12,019 nucleotides of DNA, taken from contig CACXBO010000128.1 in assembly GCA_902765975.1 (NCBI GenBank), forward strand, positions 1 through 12,019, given 5' to 3'. Positions 7,601 to 12,019 of this stretch are shown one piece after another. The DNA is from Oscillospiraceae bacterium (GTDB lineage: Bacteria > Bacillota > Clostridia > Oscillospirales > Oscillospiraceae). Below the pieces are notes generated by a model. That model saw only the letters and a list, made by a program, of their open reading frames with translations. It was not told where the DNA came from and ran no database searches. The position numbers were made by a program, and so were the translations under genes. Numbering within the stretch: the stretch's first letter is position 1; each line of letters starts with the position of its first letter.

Positions 7601-8151
7601 TTTTTCTCCTCTCTTATGCCGTGGTCCTGAAGCTCAAGGAAATAATTGCCCTCTCCGAAGATGTCCAGATACTCGAGAGCCGCCTTTTTTGCATCCTGAT
7701 ACCTGTCCTGGATGAGCAGCCTGGGGACTATGCCCTGTATGCAGGCGGAGAGACAGATAAGCCCCTCATGATGCTCTCTGAGAAGCTCCATATCCACTCT
7801 CGGCCGGGTGTAAAAGCCCTCGACGAAGCCCATTGAAACAAGATAACAGAGATTTTTATACCCCGTCTCGTTTTTCGCGAGCAGTATAAGGTGATATCGC
7901 TCGGAATCGAACTGGTGCTCCTTGTCGAAGCGCGTTCTCGGCGCAACGTAGACCTCGCAGCCGATTATCGGCTTTATGCCCTGCTTTTTGCATTCCTTAT
8001 AGAAATTGACCGCCCCGTACATAACGCCGTGGTCGGTTATGGCGCAGGCTGTCTGTCCCATGGCTTTTACGCGGGCGACGAGGTCCTTTATCCTGTTGGC
8101 TCCGTCCAGGAGCGAATACTCGGTGTGTACGTGAAGATGCGCAAACGCCAC
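4666..8151 (-). CDS. dnaE: DNA polymerase III alpha subunit, DnaE1-like
   Basis: A 1161-residue C-family DNA polymerase, close to E. coli DnaE in length. The N-terminal PHP domain (about 1-270) keeps apparent metal ligands: HLHVH (5-9), Asp16, TDH (39-41), Glu66, His87, Glu173, His177 and NDAH (204-207). The palm has GPGRGSAAGS (355-364) and PDIDMDF (396-402) with catalytic Asp399 and Asp401; the third aspartate is in MDFLGLR further on. QIDLF (911-915) matches the beta-clamp-binding pentapeptide. An OB fold (VTVAGVISAIKSR onward) and a C-terminal domain follow. The start is GTG with AGGAGAAGG upstream, GGAG lying 7 nt away, and no closer ATG suits the HLHVHT motif. In Bacillota, PolC is usually the main replicase and DnaE a partner that extends primers, which I infer here. 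It follows whiA by 26 nt and precedes mrnC by 2 nt. Confidence 0.98.
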   Translation of the reverse strand: MAFAHLHVHTEYSLLDGANRIKDLVARVKAMGQTACAITDHGVMYGAVNFYKECKKQGIKPIIGCEVYVAPRTRFDKEHQFDSERYHLILLAKNETGYKNLCYLVSMGFVEGFYTRPRVDMELLREHHEGLICLSACIQGIVPRLLIQDRYQDAKKAALEYLDIFGEGNYFLELQDHGIREEKKASAALIRLSKDTGIPLVVTNDAHYLTRDDAYAQDVLMCIQTGKTVDDTNRMRFDSTELYMKTEAEMRALFPDNPEAADNTARIAEACSVEFEFGHYHLPEYKLPDGEESAEAYLRKLCVRGMLEKYGPDREDVKKQLDYELGMINRMGFTDYFLIVQDFVGYAKGAGIPVGPGRGSAAGSVVSYCLNITEVDPIKYSLYFERFLNPERVSMPDIDMDFCERRRGEVVDYVKRKYGEDRVAQIITFNTLKAKNAVRSVSKVMGLTFQEENEIAKAIPNVLKMTLKEALEISKSLREKYDGDPRIKKVVDTALAIEDMPKDSGTHAAGIVITKDPVYTYVPLALSKKDNTIATQYVMTTLEELGLLKMDFLGLRNLTIIDDAVKDIRRSVPDFDIRKIPDDDKAVYDMLAAGRTSGVFQLESSGMTGVCVSLKAKSIEDITAVIALYRPGPMDSIPRFIDFSQHPEKITYKHPILEPILNVTYGCIVYQEQVIEIFRRVAGFSLGQADMIRRAMSKKHQDEIERERAAFINGDEKRGIPGAVKNGVPARVAESIYNEILDFANYAFNKAHAVSYAIVAYQTAYLKCHYPREYMAALMSSVLDLPDKVAEYTSECREMGIEILPPDVNESRTRFTVSGKDIRYGLVAVKNIGYKFIENVIAEREAGGKFTSFENFCRRMAESELNRRSAESLIKCGAFDALGANRRQLMQVCPLVIDTIAEEVRRNVEGQIDLFGDPEDEGQSARDKVVLPRLEDFSAQERMIMEREVTGLYLSGHPIDDYRGRLRGAGAVPIGRIIEECAEGEEGEFRDNEDVTVAGVISAIKSRPTKTGSLMSYVTLDDGTGDIELLCFSQVIERSGSYLNADSLVLVRGRLSVRDEKPPQIMANEVRPLSDLDGRPEPPQERRNEAQREKKLYLRLPSSSDGRLPRLKKLLNMFPGEEKLVLYYEDTKKRAGTGCVIHPALINELCEMFGKENVVVK

Positions 8152-8177
8152 GGTCCTTCTCCTTTCCCTTCTTATGC

Positions 8178-9071
8178 TCAGAGCCCGTCTGCGAGCTCAG
8201 TTATTTTCCTCATTCTGTGGTTCAGGCCGGACTTAGTAAGCCCCATAGCAGCGGAGAGCTCAGCAAGACTCAGCTCCGGGCTGTTTTCCCTCGCCTCCGC
8301 AGCCTCTCTCAGCTTATCTGGCAGCGACTCGAAAGCTCCGGAGTCTCTCAGCTTCTTTATCGCATGAAGCTGCTCCTCCGCCGCGACTACCGTTTTCAGC
8401 ACGTTCGCCGTGTCGCAGTTCACTCTCCTGTTGACGGAGTTGGTCATATCCTTCTCTATTTTCGTGTTCATTATCCGCATTGCGGCGACAGGCGCTCCTA
8501 TCTTCGTCAGGAAATCCTCGATAACAGAGCTCATTTTGAAATAGGTTACGTAATTCTGCCCTCTTTTTACGAGCTTGGATTCAAAACCCACGTCGCTCAA
8601 AAGAGCCGGAAGCTCTCTCGAAACGAAGGGATGCGTTGTTGAAAGCTCGAGATGATACCTCTTTTCCGGGTCTGTCACGCTTCCGCCCGCCAGAAATGCG
8701 CCTCTGAGAAAAAGCTCCTTGGCGCCATCTTCCTCAAGTGCGCCGAGGTTTATATGCACGGCGGTAAGGCTCTTATCGTCGCAGCCGTAAGCTCCGAGTA
8801 TCCTTGACAGCTTCTTGGCGTCGTTTATCAGAAACGCGCTTTTCCCCTTCTGCGCGTCGCCGGTGACGGAGTCGAATTCGACTCCGAAGGCGCGCTTAAA
8901 AAGCCTTGCGAGGTGCGCCGCAAAGTCGGCGTTGCCGGTCACGACCCTTATCTCGCCCGCTGAAAAGGTGTTGGCGTAGAGAAGAATGCCGTATGCCTGA
9001 TCGGCGGCCATCTGCCTTGAGCCTATATCCGCTCTGCAGAGCTCTGTTTTTACCTCGTATGAAAAAGACAA
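8178..9071 (-). CDS. whiA: WhiA, DNA-binding cell-division/sporulation regulator
   Basis: A 297-residue WhiA. The family has an N-terminal LAGLIDADG-endonuclease-like fold without known nuclease activity and a C-terminal helix-turn-helix. In Streptomyces it activates sporulation genes; in Bacillus it affects division and chromosome segregation. Visible signatures are MSFSYEVKTEL at the start, FLRGAFLAGGSVTDPEKRYHLE (central part, about 121-142), NRRVNCDTAN (213-222) and the HTH region (about 266-297) with KSGLNHRMRKI. The start is TTG, chosen because it gives the canonical MSFS N terminus and has a perfect AGGAGG 8 nt upstream; no in-frame ATG lies nearby. The gene follows rapZ by 18 nt, where Bacillota normally have glmR/yvcK in between, and precedes dnaE by 26 nt, a common clostridial arrangement. 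Confidence 0.96.
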   Translation of the reverse strand: MSFSYEVKTELCRADIGSRQMAADQAYGILLYANTFSAGEIRVVTGNADFAAHLARLFKRAFGVEFDSVTGDAQKGKSAFLINDAKKLSRILGAYGCDDKSLTAVHINLGALEEDGAKELFLRGAFLAGGSVTDPEKRYHLELSTTHPFVSRELPALLSDVGFESKLVKRGQNYVTYFKMSSVIEDFLTKIGAPVAAMRIMNTKIEKDMTNSVNRRVNCDTANVLKTVVAAEEQLHAIKKLRDSGAFESLPDKLREAAEARENSPELSLAELSAAMGLTKSGLNHRMRKITELADGL

Positions 9072-9079
9072 GCGGCCGC

Positions 9080-9085
9080 CCTCCT
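9080..9085 (-). promoter_or_regulatory. strong Shine-Dalgarno for the TTG start of whiA
   Basis: A full AGGAGG on the minus strand, 8 nt before the TTG at 9071, straddles the region just after the rapZ stop. It compensates for the rare start codon and fixes the WhiA N terminus. Confidence 0.75.
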
Positions 9086-9089
9086 CTCT

Positions 9090-9956
9090 TTATCCCTTCT
9101 CTGCATCCCTGTGGATGCATTCGACGTTATACCCCTTATCCGAAAAACGCTTCGCTATAGCCTCGGACACTGCGACGCTTCTGTGTCTGCCGCCCGTGCA
9201 GCCGATGCAAACGGTAAGCGAAAGCTTGCCCTCCTCCTCGTAGTTTGGGAGAAGATACTCGAGAAGCTCCTCGAAACGGCGCAGGAATTCATCCGCCTGA
9301 CCGTTTTTGAATACGTAGTCCGAGACCTCCCTGTCGAGCCCTGTTCTGCCCTGCAGAGCGGGGACGTAGAAGGGGTTTGGCAGAAAACGAACGTCGAAAA
9401 CTATATCCGCCTCTATCGGTATGCCGTATTTATATCCGAAGCTCATAACGGAGACCTTGATCTTATAATCCCCGCCGCCCCCGAAGATGCGCAGAAGAAT
9501 GCGCTGGAGTCTGCCGAGAGTCAGACCCGTTGTGTCGATGACGTAGTTTGCCCTCTGTCTGACCGGTTCGAGCATATTAATCTCGCGCTGTACCGCCTCG
9601 GTAAGACCCAGTCCCTCTGAAGAGAGAGGATGGCGGCGGCGCGTCTCCTTATATCGCTTTACGATCGTTTCTACCGTCGCGTCGACGTAGAGTATTTTAT
9701 ACTCCAGGCCGAGAGTATTTAGCTCGTCAAGCGACTTAAAAAGCTCGTCGAAGCTCTCCCTGCTGCGAACGTCGGTAACCAGGGCAACGCGCTCGTATCT
9801 TCCTCTCGTCGCAACGCAGAGCTCGGCGAACTTCGGTATCAGAGTTACCGGCATATTATCGACGCAATAGAAGTCAAGATCCTCCAGAGCGGCCGCAACG
9901 CGGCTCTTTCCGGCTCCGGACAGACCCGAGATTATCAGTATCTCCACTCCGCTCAC
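9090..9956 (-). CDS. rapZ: RapZ/YvcJ nucleotide-binding protein
   Basis: A 288-residue P-loop protein of the RapZ (YvcJ) family. In E. coli RapZ guides RNase E to the GlmZ small RNA and so controls glucosamine-6-phosphate synthesis; the Bacillus homologue hydrolyses GTP/ATP and its target is less clear. Walker A is GLSGAGKS (11-18), followed by YCVDNMP (30-36) and Asp62 in VTDVRSR, a Walker B-like acid. The C-terminal domain has FGYKYGIP, then DVRFLPNPFY and GCTGGRHRS (252-260), the presumed RNA/sugar-phosphate-binding part. The start is GTG at 9956, 9 nt after the murB stop; another GTG three codons in (9947) is equally possible because neither has a strong Shine-Dalgarno. Its place after murB fits a role in cell-wall amino-sugar supply. 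A perfect hairpin lies in its last codons. Confidence 0.95.
   Translation of the reverse strand: MSGVEILIISGLSGAGKSRVAAALEDLDFYCVDNMPVTLIPKFAELCVATRGRYERVALVTDVRSRESFDELFKSLDELNTLGLEYKILYVDATVETIVKRYKETRRRHPLSSEGLGLTEAVQREINMLEPVRQRANYVIDTTGLTLGRLQRILLRIFGGGGDYKIKVSVMSFGYKYGIPIEADIVFDVRFLPNPFYVPALQGRTGLDREVSDYVFKNGQADEFLRRFEELLEYLLPNYEEEGKLSLTVCIGCTGGRHRSVAVSEAIAKRFSDKGYNVECIHRDAEKG
9102..9119 (-). other. perfect 7-bp hairpin at the rapZ 3' end
   Basis: TGCATCC, a 4-nt loop and GGATGCA form a perfect stem within the last codons of rapZ, about 30 nt before the whiA TTG. No T tract follows on the minus strand, so it does not look like an intrinsic terminator. It could affect mRNA stability or whiA translation; a chance fold in coding sequence is possible. 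Confidence 0.45.
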
Positions 9957-9965
9957 TCTCTTTCG

Positions 9966-10868
9966 TTATTTTACTATCCTTACCTCCGGCTCGAGCATTA
10001 TCCCGGAATAGTCATATACTTCCTTCCTAACCGTCTCCATAAGACCTGCGAAGTCCTCAAAGCTCGCGCCTCCGCGGTTAATGAGAAAGCCGGCGTGCTT
10101 TTCAGACACCTGCGCCCCTCCGTTCGTCCTGCCCTTCAGTCCGGCCGCCTCTATAAGCCGAGCGGCAAAATCGCCCTGCGGACGCTTGAACGTGCTCCCG
10201 GCGGATGGATACTCAAGAGGCTGCTTATCCCTGCGCCTCTCGCCCAGCTCGCGCATTTTTTCCTTTATCTCCCCGGCGTCGCCCGCACTGAGTTTGAGCC
10301 GCGCAGAGATAATAACTGCGTTTTTATCCTCAAAAACGCTGTGCCTGTATGAAAAAGCGCAGTCTTTCGCGCCGTACTCTCTAATCTCTCCGTTTTCGTA
10401 AACGGTAACGCTCTCGCATACGTCCTTTATCTCTCCGCCGTAAGCCCCGGCGTTCATAAACACCGCGCCGCCGAGAGTTCCGGGTATGCCGGCGAGAGTC
10501 TCAAATCCGGTAAGCGAATTTGCGAGAGCCGCAGCGGCTATTTTTGAGAGAGGCGCTCCCGCTCCCGCCGATATTATGTCGCCCTCTGCGGTTATTTCAT
10601 TAAGCCCGCAGGAAGAAACGACGGCAAGGCTCAGTTCCCCGTCTGCAAACAGCACGTTCGATCCCCTGCCGAGTATGATATACCTTAGCCCGCTTTTTTC
10701 AAGCTCGGCAAGAAGGTCCGCAAGCTCGCCTACCGAAGACGGCTCGAAAAAAGCCGCGGCTCTGCCGCCTATCTTCAGGCTCGTGTGACTGCTCATCGGC
10801 TCGTTCTCGAAGACGGACGCAGCCGGGTACTTCTTTATGTGCCGTGATACAAGCTCCCTGTAATCCAT
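9966..10868 (-). CDS. murB: UDP-N-acetylenolpyruvoylglucosamine reductase
   Basis: A 300-residue FAD enzyme that uses NADPH to reduce enolpyruvyl-UDP-GlcNAc to UDP-MurNAc, the second committed step of peptidoglycan synthesis, in the cytosol. The FAD-binding domain shows HTSLKIGGRA (28-37), LGRGSN (66-71) and GIPGTLGGAVFMNAGAYGG (127-145). The substrate domain has SYRHSVF (173-179), catalytic Ser225 in PSAGSTFKRP, and Glu295 in the C-terminal LEPEVRI. The compact form without the extra E. coli-type loop is the Gram-positive type II arrangement. ATG at 10868 is preferred, one base after the hprK stop; the frame also opens at a GTG at 10880 that overlaps hprK by 11 bp but has no Shine-Dalgarno. 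A weak GTGAGA element precedes the ATG, so translation may be coupled to hprK. Confidence 0.97.
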   Translation of the reverse strand: MDYRELVSRHIKKYPAASVFENEPMSSHTSLKIGGRAAAFFEPSSVGELADLLAELEKSGLRYIILGRGSNVLFADGELSLAVVSSCGLNEITAEGDIISAGAGAPLSKIAAAALANSLTGFETLAGIPGTLGGAVFMNAGAYGGEIKDVCESVTVYENGEIREYGAKDCAFSYRHSVFEDKNAVIISARLKLSAGDAGEIKEKMRELGERRRDKQPLEYPSAGSTFKRPQGDFAARLIEAAGLKGRTNGGAQVSEKHAGFLINRGGASFEDFAGLMETVRKEVYDYSGIMLEPEVRIVK

Positions 10869-10869
10869 G

Positions 10870-11811
10870 CTAATTCTCACTCAGACTGTCAAAGTAGTGG
10901 TCTATCCTGTCGGTAAACTCCTTGGCGGAGTCATAGCCCTGGCGCTTCTGGCGGTTGTTCATAGCTGCTACCTCCAGAATAACGGCAAGGTTTCTTCCCG
11001 GCTGGATAGGTATCGTTATCTTCGGGACCTTAACACCGAGGATATCCTCGTATTTATACTCGTTTCCTATCCTGTCGTACTGCGTCTCAGGCTTCCAGAG
11101 CTCGAGATTCACGATGAGATCTATTTTCTCCGCCCATTTTACGCTGCCCATTCCGAAAATGCGGCGCACGTCGATAACGCCTATTCCGCGCAGCTCGATA
11201 TAGTTTCTGATAAGCTCGGGAGCAGAACCCATCAGCGTTGTCGAATCGACTCTCTTGATGTCGACGGCGTCGTCGGCAATGAGCCTGTGTCCTCGCTTGA
11301 TAAGCTCTATCGCGGCCTCGGATTTGCCTATGCCGCTGTCTCCGACGATGAGAAGTCCCTCGCCGTATATCTCAACGAACACTCCGTGGCGGGTCACGCT
11401 CGCCGCAAGAACGTCCTTCAGCTTAGATATGCAGTTTACGATAAGCTCGCTCGTCTCCTTTGGGCTCTTGAGAAGGGTCATATCGTGCTTGCGCGCCGCC
11501 TCAAGGCACTCCGGCATCAGCTCGGAATCGTGGGCGATTATCAGCGCAGGTATTCCGCTCTCAAAGAGCTTCTCAAAAATCTCAAGTCTCTTCTCCGAGG
11601 TGAACTGGCTCAGATACGCAGTCTCTGCAACGCCGATTATCTGGATACGGTCGGAATCGAAATAGTCGTAAAACCCGGTAAGCTGGAGACCAGGACGGTT
11701 GATGACCTGCGTCGTTATCCTTTTCTTTTCATAGTCCGAGGAACGGTTTTCTATCTGAAGCCCTATCTCCTCAACGAGGTCTTTAAGCTTCATTCCCTTT
11801 GAATCTGCCAT
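10870..11811 (-). CDS. hprK: HPr kinase/phosphorylase
   Basis: A 313-residue bifunctional sensor that phosphorylates HPr (and Crh) on Ser46 at high fructose-1,6-bisphosphate and removes the phosphate when phosphate is high, so setting carbon catabolite repression in Bacillota. An N-terminal domain (about 1-130) is followed by the catalytic domain: RHGV with His142, Walker A GDSGIGKS (157-164), HRLIADDAVDI (175-185) with Asp180-Asp181, the HprK signature LRGIGVIDVRRIFGMGSV, and IPIQPGRNLAVILEVAAMN near the C terminus. Everything needed for both activities appears intact. The ATG at 11811 has AAGGGAGG 6 nt upstream, favouring it over the Met at codon 7. It is the first gene of the operon, under the promoter at 11846-11874. 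No ptsH or crh gene lies in the window, so its substrate must be encoded elsewhere. Confidence 0.98.
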   Translation of the reverse strand: MADSKGMKLKDLVEEIGLQIENRSSDYEKKRITTQVINRPGLQLTGFYDYFDSDRIQIIGVAETAYLSQFTSEKRLEIFEKLFESGIPALIIAHDSELMPECLEAARKHDMTLLKSPKETSELIVNCISKLKDVLAASVTRHGVFVEIYGEGLLIVGDSGIGKSEAAIELIKRGHRLIADDAVDIKRVDSTTLMGSAPELIRNYIELRGIGVIDVRRIFGMGSVKWAEKIDLIVNLELWKPETQYDRIGNEYKYEDILGVKVPKITIPIQPGRNLAVILEVAAMNNRQKRQGYDSAKEFTDRIDHYFDSLSEN

Positions 11812-11817
11812 AAGCCG

Positions 11818-11825
11818 CCTCCCTT
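11818..11825 (-). promoter_or_regulatory. hprK ribosome-binding site
   Basis: AAGGGAGG on the minus strand, 6 nt before the ATG at 11811. It is a strong Shine-Dalgarno and fixes the HprK start six codons before the next Met. Confidence 0.75.
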
Positions 11826-11845
11826 AAACATAGTTATACAGTTAA

Positions 11846-11874
11846 ATTTTACTCTGAAACGCGGGATTTTTCAA
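11846..11874 (-). promoter_or_regulatory. predicted sigma-A promoter of the hprK operon
   Basis: On the minus strand TTGAAA (11869-11874) and TAAAAT (11846-11851) are separated by exactly 17 nt; each box differs from consensus at one position. Transcription would begin near 11839, giving a leader of about 28 nt with the hprK ribosome-binding site. This is the only clear promoter I see for the eleven minus-strand genes. A TGAAA-N9-TTTCA inverted repeat overlaps the -35 box. Confidence 0.7.
11855..11873. repeat. inverted repeat overlapping the hprK -35 box
   Basis: TGAAA (11855-11859) and TTTCA (11869-11873) form a 5-bp inverted repeat with a 9-bp spacer that covers the -35 box and most of the spacer of the hprK promoter. 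It resembles an operator in position, but it does not fit the catabolite-responsive-element consensus. Short AT-rich arms can arise by chance. Confidence 0.35.
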
Positions 11875-11924
11875 GTGCTTTATGGCGAGAATGCACTAAA
11901 ATAGCACCGCTTAAATTTTTTTGA

Positions 11925-11942
11925 AAATATGCTTGCATTTTT
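11925..11942. repeat. imperfect palindrome at the plus-strand -35 box
   Basis: The arms ATGC/GCAT (11929-11932 and 11935-11938) extend outward by A-T pairs with one mismatch, centred at about 11933.5. It covers the -35 box of the plus-strand promoter and could be a repressor site. Confidence 0.35.
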
Positions 11943-11961
11943 CTCTTAATTCTGCTATAGT
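11933..11961 (+). promoter_or_regulatory. predicted divergent promoter with extended -10
   Basis: TTGCAT (11933-11938), a 17-nt spacer and TATAGT (11956-11961) preceded by TG one base upstream (extended -10). Transcription would begin near 11968 and run out of the right edge. The target gene is not in the window. An open frame begins at an ATG at 11971, almost on the predicted start site and without a Shine-Dalgarno, so I do not call it a gene; the last bases look like the beginning of a ribosome-binding site or a continuing leader. Confidence 0.65.
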
Positions 11962-12019
11962 ATGTAGGCTATGTGGACAGATATCCCTTATTTGGGTTTG
12001 ATGTTTAGTTTTCTTAAGG

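Noticed and set aside
9102..9119. Intrinsic terminator between rapZ and whiA
   Set aside because: The hairpin is good but is followed by purines, not a T tract, on the minus strand, and it lies within the coding end of rapZ.
10867..11802. A 311-codon plus-strand open frame opposite hprK
   Set aside because: It covers nearly the exact span of hprK, whose motifs are unmistakable, and resembles no family; it is a shadow frame.
11855..11873. A catabolite-responsive element in the hprK promoter
   Set aside because: The inverted repeat has TGAAA and TTTCA arms, but the central CG and the spacing do not fit the cre consensus.
11875..11907. GTGCT...AGCAC inverted repeat between the two promoters
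   Set aside because: Only five base pairs with a 23-nt loop and mismatched flanks; too weak to separate from chance.
11971..12019. Start of a plus-strand gene at the right edge
   Set aside because: Only 16 codons are visible, there is no Shine-Dalgarno, and the ATG sits almost on the predicted transcription start.

Overview
The window is a dense housekeeping segment of a low-GC-type Gram-positive lineage, most likely Clostridia (Bacillota), although base composition looks moderate, a little over 50% G+C by eye. The gene set points there: HPr kinase/phosphorylase, a YvcJ-type RapZ, WhiA, Mini-RNase III, RqcH and a DUF951 protein together, in the clostridial order hprK-murB-rapZ-whiA-dnaE. I cannot name a genus.

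Everything coding lies on the minus strand and reads right to left. From the right: an intergenic region (11812-12019) carries a good sigma-A-type promoter for hprK and, pointing out of the window, a second extended -10 promoter on the plus strand. Then come hprK, murB, rapZ, whiA, dnaE, mrnC (Mini-RNase III), rqcH, nth (endonuclease III), rarA, a DUF951 gene and a threonine aldolase that is cut by the left edge. That is eleven genes with junctions of 26 nt or less, several overlapping as TGATG or ATGA, so the whole block looks like one transcription unit. I saw no clear internal terminator, tRNA, rRNA, CRISPR array, insertion sequence or phage gene.

The promoter-proximal half couples carbon-state sensing (HprK) to cell-wall precursor supply (MurB, RapZ) and to growth/division control (WhiA). 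The middle and distal parts hold replication and repair (DnaE, Nth, RarA) and RNA/ribosome maintenance (Mini-III for 23S rRNA ends, RqcH for stalled ribosomes). The last two genes have no obvious functional link.

I did not find a wholly new system. The most unusual points are: glmR/yvcK is missing from its usual place between rapZ and whiA, with a small perfect hairpin there instead; RqcH seems to lack the HhH segment and has Glu-Arg where the tRNA-binding Asp-Arg pair is expected; and the hprK promoter region is divergent and carries palindromes. Several starts were moved from the longest reading frame to a downstream start codon because that one has a proper ribosome-binding site or fits the gene junction better.
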